Origin: Roridomyces roridus | Lineage: Eukaryota > Basidiomycota > Agaricomycetes > Agaricales > Mycenaceae | Direction: 5' to 3' | Length of the DNA: 64,000 nt | NCBI GenBank assembly: GCA_029378245.1 | Contig: JARKIF010000103.1 | Coordinates: 1 to 64,000, forward strand | Part shown: in pieces, positions 45,256 to 54,699 of the stretch | Layout of the letters: each line of letters opens with the position of its first letter | How positions within the stretch are numbered: the stretch's first letter is position 1 | The notes under the pieces: generated by a model | Seen by the model: the letters and a program-made list of their open reading frames with translations, nothing else | Told to the model about the DNA's origin: nothing | Databases searched by the model: none | Made by a program: the position numbers and the translations under genes

Positions 45256-45345
45256 GGCTCGGCCCCGAATCGAACAGGTACTTCAACGAATGATGGAAAA
45301 CCCAACGTCAATGTAGTGCAGACGCGTTCCAACGCATACCAAGCC
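45256..45345 (-). ncRNA. tRNA-like unit 6 of the array
   Basis: Acceptor GGCTTGG/CCGAGCC, D arm GCG/CGC, T arm ACCTG-TTCGATT-CGGGG. It belongs to a run of three units (6, 7, 8) repeated every 240 bp with their spacers. Confidence 0.55.
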
Positions 45346-45495
45346 CGTGTAAAACAGAAGGAAAAGCAGTGAAATGTGCACCTTTGTGCAGCCGTCGCTC
45401 CAGGAGTCGGCAGACATCATGATTGTACAATCTAACTTGCTGGGATTTTGAACTGCGTGCTGTGGCCAAAAATTGAACACTGGCTGAAGAGAACA

Positions 45496-45585
45496 GGCTC
45501 GGCCCCGAATCGAACAGGTACTTCAACGAATGATGCAAAACCCAATGTCGATATGGTGCAGACGCGTTCCAACGCATACCGAGCC
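45496..45585 (-). ncRNA. tRNA-like unit 7 of the array
   Basis: The acceptor GGCTCGG/CCGAGCC is perfect. T-run (AAAAA on plus, 45470) about 25 nt past the 3' end. Nearly identical to units 6 and 8. Confidence 0.6.
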
Positions 45586-45734
45586 CATATGAAAGAGCAG
45601 GAGAAGCGGAAAGTGTGTCCCTTTGCGAGCTCGTCGCTCCAGGAGTCGGCAGACATCATGATTGTACAATCTAACTTGCTGGGATTTTGAACTTCGTGCC
45701 GTGGCCAAAAATTGAACACTGGCTGAAGAGAACA

Positions 45735-45824
45735 GGCTCGGCCCCGAATCGAACAGGTACTTCAACGAATGATGCAAAACCCAATGTCGATATAGTGCAG
45801 ACGCGTTCCAACGCATACCGAGCC
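45735..45824 (-). ncRNA. tRNA-like unit 8 of the array
   Basis: The acceptor GGCTCGG/CCGAGCC is perfect. T-run (AAAAA on plus, 45709). It is the third member of the 240-bp tandem run. Confidence 0.6.
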
Positions 45825-45986
45825 CATGTGAAAGAGCAGCAAAAGCAGTGAAATATGTACCTTTTTGTGCAGCCGTCGCTCCAGGGGTCGGCAGACATCA
45901 TGATTGTACAATCTAACTTGCTGGGAGTTAGAACTTTGTGCCGTGGCCCAAAAAATCGAGTAATGGCAGAAATGGCCCGCAATACT

Positions 45987-46074
45987 GGCTCGGCCCGAAT
46001 CGAACGGGAGCTTCCACAACTGAAAGAACATTCCTTTTCATACACTGCAGACGCGTTCCAACGCATACCAAGCC
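45987..46074 (-). ncRNA. tRNA-like unit 9 of the array
   Basis: Acceptor GGCTTGG/CCGAGCC, central stem TCTGC/GTGGA, T-loop TTCGATT with one G fewer in the stem. Six A on plus at about 45950 provide the T-run. Confidence 0.55.
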
Positions 46075-46213
46075 CATGTAAAGGACAAAGAAAAGCAGGG
46101 AAATCTATACCTTTGCGGGCCAGTCGCTGCATGAGTCCGCAGACATCTTGATCGTACTATCCAGCTTGCTGGGAGTTTGAACCTTTGTGCCGTAGCCAAA
46201 CATTGAGGAGTCG

Positions 46214-46290
46214 TTGAAGCTCGGAACGGGTACTTCCACAAATGATACAAGCACCGCTTCGATACGTGGTGCAGACGTGTTCCCAGCAGA
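46214..46290 (-). ncRNA. tRNA-like unit 10 of the array (decayed)
   Basis: Fragments of the shared sequence (GAAGCTCGGAACGGGTACTT, GTGGTGCAGACG) are present, but the T-loop is lost and no T-run follows. It is a decayed copy. Confidence 0.35.
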
Positions 46291-46387
46291 CATCTTGATT
46301 GTACTATATAATCTAAATTGCCATCGTACAGAGAAGTTTGAACTTTGTGCCTGGGCCAAAAAAATTGGGTGGCCGTTCATGTGGAAA

Positions 46388-46476
46388 GGCTCGGCCCGAA
46401 TCGAACGGGAGCTTCCACAACTGATGGAACCAAGCCAGTGTACATGGTGTAGACGCGTTCCAACGCATACCGAGCC
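46388..46476 (-). ncRNA. tRNA-like unit 11 of the array
   Basis: The acceptor GGCTCGG/CCGAGCC is perfect. The central stem TCTAC/GTGGA keeps pairing despite a change to A. D arm GCG/CGC. Seven A on plus at about 46358 give the T-run. Confidence 0.6.
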
Positions 46477-46747
46477 CTAGGGAAGCACAAGGTTCACAGA
46501 TGTATGGCTGTCGTTCGGGTCGAAGCTCGGGCCGGCTCAAGCTGAGACGAAGCCGGTTACTCAGCCGAACTATGGAGGCCTGGAGCACCGCGCTTTGAAA
46601 CACGATGATAATCCATGATAGCCGCTGTCAACGAGCGTTCCGAAGTAGGACCCCGTAACCACCGGCATATTCTCCCATATTCAAACAGTGATTTGATGCT
46701 AGGTCAGTTGATTTACGGACGTGCCGACTCTCCACACATGCTATGAT

Positions 46748-47968
46748 ATGGAAGGTCTAACACTCAAGCTGATGTGATGGACGTCGCTTGACGATTTTGG
46801 CAATTTCACCCGGCTGCCGCTCGCTTACGGTTTGATTCGCATCAGTGTCTGACCACTCAGCCGATTGTGCCGATGGACAGCCGGCAACAAACATGCTGCG
46901 TACAGAAGACACGATAGCAGACCGCATCGCGTAAACATAAAACAACGAGTCCACACTTTCAACCCCAGCTTCGAATTCACTCGCGTCCGAGTCAACTTGC
47001 TTGGAAATGATGTCAATTCCGACTCAAATAGCTCACGAAGTTGAACCAACCTCCTGGGGTTTTTCTGCTCAACTACGACTTCTAATAACGTGTACCGCGG
47101 ACCACCGCCGGCTTCATCTGTACATGTTCTCAGCAACAGGTGCCAACCAAAGCCGAGCCTCGGGACACTGGAGATGGTCTGCAGGCTTTTCTGGGGCTCG
47201 CCGGCTCGGTGCGTTATTGCTTCGATTTCTCCCTGCCTGTATATTCATTTCTTTTCGCGGTACAGTGTCGCGTCGAAGCATGTCCGCAATTTGGTGACGT
47301 AGGGATTGTCCACGATTGAAACAAGTCTCAGACTCTCTCAACGCAGACTCGCACACGCGAGTGCCGCAATTCACTCCCAGACGAGATTTGGCTGCTTGAA
47401 ACCCTCGTCAGATTGCCTCGAATTGATGCATTTCTATAGCTGGGACCGACAATCCAATGACTCACAAAAGATTCAACAAAATGGCTGAAGCTCAAGTATC
47501 TGACTTGCGGTCGGGCCGGGTCAACTCGCGGTTCGACATCGGGTACCCACAGGCTGGACGGGAAATTGAGATAATTGCAGTAGAGAGTCATGAAACGACG
47601 AACGTGGCCTGCACGAGCTGTATGGTGATGTATGGAAACTGCACTGAAGACTGCCATGAATCAGGCTGGCAAAGACTCACGAGAAACGTACGTTGAATCT
47701 TGATGGAGCGAGGAGGCTACCAGTTGCATAACTTGGAAGATGCCGAACTTGACGAGAAGGTGGTGTCTGGCGCGGCCACAAAATCGGATTATGTAGTGGG
47801 TAGAGGTTGCAAATGAGAACGGGGAACGCATTCGGCTGGAGATCGGCTGAGCAGCGGGACGATCGGCACCCCGATGCCAATCACATGGTAAGCGAGCGGC
47901 AGCCGGGTGAAATTGCCAAAATCGTCAAGCGACGTCCATCACATCAGCTTGAGTGTTAGACCTTCCAT
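46748..47968. mobile_element. inner inverted-repeat element, 1221 bp
   Basis: About 80 bp at each end are inverted copies, starting ATGGAAGGTCTAACACTCAA. The flanks are GCTATGAT (46740-46747) and ACTATGAT (47969-47976), an 8-bp duplication with one mismatch. No gene is visible. The 8-bp duplication fits a hAT-like non-autonomous element. Confidence 0.75.
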
Positions 47969-48751
47969 ACTATGATGACATTTTCGGATTTCCCCTCGGA
48001 CTTAATGTTTTGGAACTCCATTCAATATGACTGGTGTGCGCGACTGCTTGAATAGTCCATGCCCTCATATTCTTCCTCAAGCTCGTTGGAGTGCATCCCA
48101 GGATCTCCTCGAGATATTGAACAAGCTATCCATCCGACTCACGACATGCTTGTGAACATGTTGAATCAACGGCATACTTCAAGCATACTTGGCATATTCA
48201 TATTGAGGGCATATTGGCGGCGGGCGCATACATAGAGAGGTAGGTTTCGGAAATCAACCACGTACTGTGGGGTAGAAGGGAGCAAGGTGGAAAAAATCAC
48301 AATACTTGTTGCTCAAAGTTTGCAAATAGGCTACCCACATTCCGCCGCCAAATAGGTTACACCCTCAATGAATAGTTCACTGAATGCATCTCAGTGGGAA
48401 TCTCATCAACATGTGGTGGACATACGAAGAAGAGGTCATGATTTGCGGGTCCGTTAACAAAGTGTCGGATCCTGAATGGGAGTACGCAACACATCTGCTC
48501 GGAGTTGGCTGGGAGAGCCTGTGGACATTGAGGTGCAATGGGGCTTTACGATGCAGGACAAGGTGAATGCTGAGGAGGAGGAAGTATTTGTCTGGTTTGA
48601 TGATGAAGAGGGCCCGAGGACATCATTACATAATGCACATGAATTGGTAGTTTGATCAGGCTGTACTGTTTGCTATTCATCAGAGTCGGCGCGGTGCCAC
48701 ATGTCAAATCAATGTTCGAATACGGCAGAATATGCCGGTGGTTACGGGGTC

Positions 48752-49766
48752 ACTTGCATACTTTCCGCCTCACACGTGCCGCTCGATATGGCAATTTGAT
48801 GGGGGCAGTGCTTGGCTGTGCATGATCGGCAACAAGTCGGCAACAGCTGGAGGTGATCAGATCAAACGGCAAGAAAATATAAATCACTAAGTCCACAGGC
48901 TTGCCACAGGCAGCACAATTACTCGCCAAAGCAATTTACAGCAATTTACAAGACAGAGGACGGACTGAAATACATTGATAACATCATAGATACACCAATA
49001 ACTATGTGGTAAGCTAAAACAACCACCGCTGTGCGAGCGTACTGGGCCCTGGCCGGTCGGCGGTCGAATAGGGAGCGTGGACGAAGGGTAGGAGATGGCG
49101 TGGGTGTGTGTGTATGGACGAGCGAGCCCGGCGTGCGGACGAGCAAGCGTGTGAAGCGAGATTGGCATGACATACATTGACACGGCGTGAGCGCCTCACG
49201 CAGCCCGCCTCCGCTTCCCGAGCAAATGTCGGCGCAGCGAGTAGGAATGAACAGGGTGAGGGTGTGTGACGAAATCCGCGGGGGAACGATTCGGCGAGGT
49301 GTGACGAGTGACTGGGCGGGCGTGCAGGCGAGTGGTGGCGCACGGTGCAGTCAAGAGCCCGAGTTATCGTGTGTTTTGGGCGGGTGTAGCGTCACGCCGG
49401 TGTGGGTGTGCGGAAGATGTGTGTTGCAAACGGGTTATGAGCACCATACGACGGGCGTGGGCGTAATACGGCCCTTGGTGAAGGCCCAAGGGCAGGTGGA
49501 GCGAAAGTTGGCCTCGCGCACTCGAGGAAGAGGACATGACGCGAAGCTGGTAGGGTACAGCAAAAGCGAGCGGCTGCGACGGGCGGCGGGGTAGCGATGA
49601 GCAGGGAAGCATCGAGGGAGGATGGTGGTGAGAACGACTGACAGGGTGTTTGTGTGCCACAAACAGACCATTGACGGCCGAAAGGATGGCCGAGAGCACC
49701 GCCTCGCACTGCCCCCATCAAATTCCCATATCGAGCGGCACGTGTGAGGCGGAAAGTCAGGAGTGT
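48752..49766. mobile_element. inner inverted-repeat element, 1015 bp
   Basis: About 60 bp at each end are inverted copies that share CTTTCCGCCTCACACGTGCC after a few variable end bases. The 8-bp sequence ACGGGGTC flanks both sides exactly (48744-48751, 49767-49774). The GC-rich interior has no recognisable gene. This is a hAT-like, non-autonomous signature. Confidence 0.8.
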
Positions 49767-49858
49767 ACGGGGTCCTACTTCGGAACGCTCGTTGACAGCG
49801 GCATGCATCGGTTATCATTGCGTTTCAAAGCGCGGTGCTCCGGGCCTCCATACCGAAC

Positions 49859-50649
49859 CCAGCAGTTGATGCTTACTGTATAGGGTTAGGGTTCCCATTC
49901 TCTTCAATTACTCTCATCTGCACGCCTCACCCTCCTTGTCGTTGTTCCGCTCACGCTCAGACCACAATCCTGCCACTCATGGCGCCATCCGAGCTCTATG
50001 GGGGAATTCTTGCCGGACTCCTCTCTCAGGGAGGTGGGGAAGCATCCTGGTCTCCTCCCGATCTGACCCTTTGGATCAAGTTCTCGTTCCACTGGTCCAT
50101 TAACAGTCAACAGTCTCTGCAGCGTGGCGACGGCAGTCCAGGCGCTCCGTATCGGCCGATTCACTCTGTCGATTCTCTATATGCTCGTCGCTCTTCAAAG
50201 CTTCATGCTCCCATGTCTCCACTCCCCGCGCGGTATCCCTTCTCGGAGCCGGGCTACTATCATCCCTCCACTCGCAGATAGCATCTTACATCGACCGAGG
50301 ACGCTTCGCATCAAGACGGATGGACTCCCGCTTTACTTTCTTTAGCCTCCTCACTAGGCCTCACTGGCAGTCTAATTTCTAGAGGACCCAATTAGAATAC
50401 GAATCAGAATCAACCATTTGTTCCTGGAACTTGATTGGGGCTAACATCCTTCAAAAGTGTGTTGACGGATCCATCCTTTCCTTCCCTCATTCCGCCTCCC
50501 ACCGCCTGCGGGGGCACCAGCTCTCTCTTCGTTCTTATTGGCCACACTCTTTTGATCCTTCAGCCGTTCTTTACTTCCCTGCCAAGCCGTCGCAGGTGAA
50601 TTTCTTTGAAAGGAACACAAAACCGTATTGACGTCGTTCTCTAGTCTAG
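49859..50649. other. region upstream of membrane-protein paralogue 3, with telomere-like motif
   Basis: TAGGGTTAGGGTT at 49881-49893 mirrors the motif ahead of paralogue 2. A GTGAAT...GTCTAG pair (about 50597-50649) ends one base before the ATG of paralogue 3, so this stretch probably holds a 5' UTR exon or a short coding exon. Confidence 0.45.
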
Positions 50650-51960
50650 ATGCACCGAATGCTCGTACTACCATCCTATCGTCGGGTGCATCGTCAATCA
50701 CAGGCTGCAAGACAATCGGACGAAGAGGATCCTTTCGAGGACGACCCGTTCGATGACGAGCCCGATGACGAGGATCCTTTCGACGACGAGCCCGATGACG
50801 AGGATCCTTTCGACGAGGACCCTGACCCCGACGATCCTTTCGACGAGGACCCTGACCCCGACGATCCTTTCGACGAGGACCCCGACCCCGAGGACCCGTT
50901 CGACGGGGACCCAGACGACCCCATTGACACTGGGCCTGTCGACACTGGATCAGAATCGGGTTCCTCGCATGGAAACTCGCACAAAAGTACCCACCAATCA
51001 CAGCAGCCTCCCGCGCAGCCTCCTGATGCCCCTGCTGCCCCTCCAGAGACCACGCAAAATTCGCCCGTCGTTGTTCCCAAGCCCTCACCGAGCACTCAGT
51101 CCCACAGTTCCAGTGCCCCACCCAAATCTTCGTCCAGTTTGCATTCATCGTCAGCGTCCAGTTCACATCGGAGCTCGTCGTCCTCTCAATCCCTCACTTT
51201 GGCGAAATCTTCGTCGTCCTCACTCAGTCATACTCCTTCCCCCTCCTCGCATCCGGATACCGCATCCCTCGCAGCCCACAGTAAATCCACCCATACATCT
51301 GCTGCAGTGACAGGCACGCTCGTTCCCATCCTCCTGCTCCTCCTTCTCGGGGGTATCTTCTTCGTGCTTCGTCGTCGTCGGCAGCGGCGTCGGCAACTCG
51401 AGGCGGTAGCGTTCCTCCCAGACCTTGACGCTGACATCGACGGGGAAGTCAAGGAGTTGGAGTACGATTCGTATTCTCCTATACCTGGCGCGCACGTACC
51501 CAGCATTCCGGCTGTTACGATGCCCGTGGACGAGTCGGATTCACCCACGCAGCCCAACTTTCCCGACGCCCCGTCCCTGTATATCCATCCCGCAGCGGTA
51601 GCGATACCGGATGTAGAATTCGAACGAGTTGAGCCTCCGGCGGCGATCGAGAAGTCGTTGCTGCCTTCGACGTCTACAAGCGAGGAGCTTGACGAGGATA
51701 CCCACACGGCGTTGCCATATACCCTCCCCGATCCAGACCTCGCACAACCGCCTGGGCTGGATGACCCTGTGGCTATCGAAAAGTCGGCGCTTCCTTCAAC
51801 ATCAACATCCACAGCCGTGGCCACCCATACATCATTGGCCGCACCTTCGGAATCGGATGACCACGAAACGTTGCCCGAGTATGCGCCTCCCGTACCGCGC
51901 AAGCCCGTTAGCATGCGCTTGGTACGTTTATCGGTTGAACCCTCTTCTGTCGTAGTTTAG
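50650..51960 (+). CDS. acidic-repeat, Ser-rich single-pass membrane protein, paralogue 3, 436 aa
   Basis: One exon of 436 codons from ATG 50650; an upstream exon is possible because an acceptor-like TCTAG lies directly before it. The N-terminal part has tandem acidic repeats (DEDPFDDEPD then EDPDPDDPFD, about 50715-50930). A Ser/His/Thr-rich stretch follows, likely glycosylated, then one membrane helix (GTLVPILLLLLLGGIFFVL) with RRRRQRRR. The cytosolic tail contains two copies of an AIEKS-LPSTSTS element and ends near ETLPEYAPPVPRKP. Same architecture and tail motif as the genes at 40609 and 43878. No signal peptide is evident in this exon. Function unknown; a surface sensor or wall-linked role is inferred from topology. 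Confidence 0.75.
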   Translation: MHRMLVLPSYRRVHRQSQAARQSDEEDPFEDDPFDDEPDDEDPFDDEPDDEDPFDEDPDPDDPFDEDPDPDDPFDEDPDPEDPFDGDPDDPIDTGPVDTGSESGSSHGNSHKSTHQSQQPPAQPPDAPAAPPETTQNSPVVVPKPSPSTQSHSSSAPPKSSSSLHSSSASSSHRSSSSSQSLTLAKSSSSSLSHTPSPSSHPDTASLAAHSKSTHTSAAVTGTLVPILLLLLLGGIFFVLRRRRQRRRQLEAVAFLPDLDADIDGEVKELEYDSYSPIPGAHVPSIPAVTMPVDESDSPTQPNFPDAPSLYIHPAAVAIPDVEFERVEPPAAIEKSLLPSTSTSEELDEDTHTALPYTLPDPDLAQPPGLDDPVAIEKSALPSTSTSTAVATHTSLAAPSESDDHETLPEYAPPVPRKPVSMRLVRLSVEPSSVVV

Positions 51961-52036
51961 CAATGTGAGATTCCGTACATAGTTGTTGTATATCCAGAAA
52001 TACCACCATCCATCCATCCATCCATTCCAACCGACC

Positions 52037-54166
52037 CTAATCCAAGTCATTTAACCCCCCCGATTCATCCGACTCCTCCGATTCATCCGACTCCCCCGAT
52101 TCATCCGACCCATCCGATTCATCTGACCCATCCGATTCATCCGACTCATCGGTCGATCCATCGTACTCCTCCTTGTCCGTCCAAAAATTCTTCCTATCCA
52201 ACGGCGTCCACAGAATCTCAATCTCCGACCCACAATTAATCACAGTCTGCACAATCGTCGTCCCCGTCCCACGATACTGCTCAATCATCGCCGAAAACCT
52301 CGCCTCGCCAATCTTCACGTCCTCGGGCGTATGATACACCCCAGGATGCTCCGACGCGCCGGGCGCCGTCACGTCCTTGACGGTGTAGAGTTCCGGCACG
52401 CTGCGGTAGTCGATGCAGGGCATTAGGTTCTCGTGCGGCGTGTTGGGATGGCTACTTTCGGCGATGAGATGGAAGTAGGCGAAGTGGACGTCGGCGGCCC
52501 AGTTGGCGAAGCAGTGTAGGCTTAGTGAGTCGTTTTTGGGGCGGTTTCGATGTTGGTCGACTAGTGGTTGTGCTTGTGTTAAGTGGAGATTCAAATATTC
52601 AAGACACAGACACATACCTATGCGTTGCTGGTTCCGGTCTTGGCAAATCCGCCTGTGGTGTGCCTTCCAGTCGACCTTTTGGCATTCGGGCGAGCAGTAA
52701 TAAACCTTGAGACAACCGTTGCACTTCTTGAAGTTTCGTTTCACATCGAGGTGCCGGCACTATAAATGAATTGTGAGTCGATCCAATGTAATAAGACTCG
52801 TAGGATCACAAACCTGCATATTTTCGCAACGTTGCGGCGATCCGGCGTGGTGAATACGGTACTCCTGCGTGAGCGCTTTCATGCGCTCGCCCATGAAACC
52901 GAGGAGCGGTCCCAGCGCCTCTTTGATGGTAGGCTGGCCCGCGTGCTGCGCGTACTGCGGTATCTCGCGGGATCCCACCATGGAATGAGCCGCAGCTTCG
53001 GCGAAGGAGCGGAATACGAGGTACGGCGGGAGGACCTTGCGCACGATATCCAACGCCAAATCGGCGTCGCTCGACTCGGGGATGAGTGGGAAGGCGGGGC
53101 TGCAGTCGAGGAAAGCGAGGAGGAATCCGCCCTTGACTGATCTCACAGCATGCAGATAGGTGTCGCATTCGAAGAAGTGCGCAAAGAACTTGATGCACGA
53201 GACGAGCAGCGTGATGAGGTGTTGCGGAGCGTTGGGCGTGATGCGACGCGACAAAGCGACAAAGGCGGTGGTCATGACGGACATGTCCACCGAGTCGAAA
53301 AAGGCGCGGCCGAGGGCATCGTTGGGGGAGTGGCAGAACTGGAGAATGAGATCGATGTGCCAGGACAAGCCAAGGGCACCGATCTCCGTGTCCATCCCCT
53401 TGATAGCCTTTTTGACCCGCCCCAGCGCCAACTGAACAACATCGTGGGCGTCTCCCGCAGCTTGGAGAACCCGGTCACGGGTACCGCCTGTCTCGATAAT
53501 TCCAGCGATTTTGAGGACCATGGAGAGTGTTTCCGTCGAGATTGGCCCCAGCATGATCGATCCAGCCACGATCTTTTCCTCCATCCACAACTTGGTGAGC
53601 AGTTCCACGCAGCCGGGAGTGTTGATCATGGCCTTGAGGTATATGTTGAACCGGGAGGCGAGGTAAAAGAACTTGACCACAACGTCGAGGACCGTGCCTC
53701 TGCTCCCGCCAGATTGGGCGTCGTAGATGTATCGGCACCACTTGATTATGCCTGGCCACGCGCGGAAAACTGCCTGACCATGGGACTCGGCAAATTGAGG
53801 ATCATCGAGGAGATCGTTCATCGCACTGAATCCCAGGATGGACATGTGTGCAAAGTCGGCGTCAATGTCCCACTTGCGAGGACGCCCGCGTGTATAGCGG
53901 GGCACGTTCTCCTCTCGGAGGTGGGAGAGAAAGACCTCGACGACGCCCAGTTCGATGGTCTGAGGAACGTGGGCCCAGACTGCAGCAAGCTCGTAGATCG
54001 CAGTGTAGCCTGGACCATTCTGCTGGCGCGCCATCGCGATGTACTGACAAAGTCGCCGGTCAGAATTGTCTCGGTGGGCTGGGTAGCAAAAGAACACAAG
54101 TACCTTGGCTGGTGTGGCACTGATTTTGTTCAGGAGCTGTTGGTGGTGTTGCGCGTTGGCTGCCAT
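52037..54166 (-). CDS. MYND zinc-finger protein, 652 aa (copy 1)
   Basis: Exons 54166..54104, 54043..52814, 52759..52618 and 52560..52037 join in phase to 652 aa. The long N-terminal part (about 430 aa) is all-helical and leucine-rich. The MYND finger spans the exon 2/3 junction: the Cys pairs in RCENMQC, KCNGC and YYCSPEC, then CQKVDWKAHHRRIC. MYND fingers bind proline-rich partners in chromatin and signalling complexes. The C-terminal domain has WTPLDRKNFWTDKE, then about 40 Ser/Asp/Glu residues in short tandem repeats. No SET domain or other enzyme motif is visible. A tandem paralogue lies at 54700-56691. It is a typical expanded agaricomycete family, with its function unknown. Confidence 0.82.
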
Positions 54167-54389
54167 CGTGGTGGTGGTTGGCAGACAAAGACAAAAAGAG
54201 TTATGTAATAGGGCTGTGCAACGTGTGTGTTCTGAATATGCCGATCGGCTGATGTTGAATGATCCGGAGGTCACAAAGAGACTAGAGCTCGGTTTCGATA
54301 AGTTTAAAGTTGGTGAGAACCTCAAGTTCGAACTTCGCGGGGAAAAAAATCGAAGCAGGGAATGAAGAGTCCGTAGTTGATTTACTCCA

Positions 54390-54625
54390 CCGTCTTGTCA
54401 GCTGTTTGTCAGTCCAGAAACTCCGCCTCTCGATCGAAGTCCACATCAGTTCGACCGTCGTCCCAGTGCTCCTCAAACTCTGCACAGGTCATTTGATGAC
54501 TCTCAAGTCCTCCTCCCATCTTGAATCTTCTTCCTCATCGAAGAAGTGGGTATCTCCATCTCTCCCGAGAGCCACGCCAGGCGCAGCAATGTTCGTGACG
54601 CTAATTAACATTTTCGGTTTCGATA
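54390..54625 (-). pseudogene. broken 3' fragment of a MYND-finger gene
   Basis: The minus strand repeats the last-exon segment of the neighbouring gene (a DEEEDSRWEEDLRVIK block, then VQSLRSTGTTVELMWTSIER) but has lost about ten codons in between and carries a stop after RVIK. It ends in RRSFWTDKQ, matching RRNFWTDKS of copy 2. It lies directly downstream of copy 2, so it looks like a partial tandem duplicate. Confidence 0.7.
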
Positions 54626-54699
54626 AGTTCAAGTTGGTGGGTCAAGTTCAAACGTCTCAGAAAACAATGGAAGAACGTAATGAAGAGTCCTTAGTTAAT

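Larger units (their letters stand above)
46571..49852. mobile_element. outer inverted-repeat element of a three-element nest
   Basis: 46571-46735 and 48690-49852 carry inverted copies of one sequence, interrupted by two inner elements. The outermost bases read TATGGAGGCC, a variable base, GGAGCACCGCG, then CTTTGAAAC. CCGAAC flanks both ends (46565-46570, 49853-49858), a likely 6-bp target duplication. Removing the inner elements leaves about 1.03 kb. No gene is visible, so it is non-autonomous. Confidence 0.65.

Noticed and set aside
41990..46476. Ordinary nuclear tRNA gene cluster
   Set aside because: The anticodon-position loops are 27-33 nt, lack U33 and differ between copies, so no isotype can be read. 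Listed as tRNA-like RNA instead.
53150..54208. 352-codon plus-strand frame
   Set aside because: It is antisense to the MYND copy 1 gene, whose exons and zinc-finger motif are clear on the minus strand.
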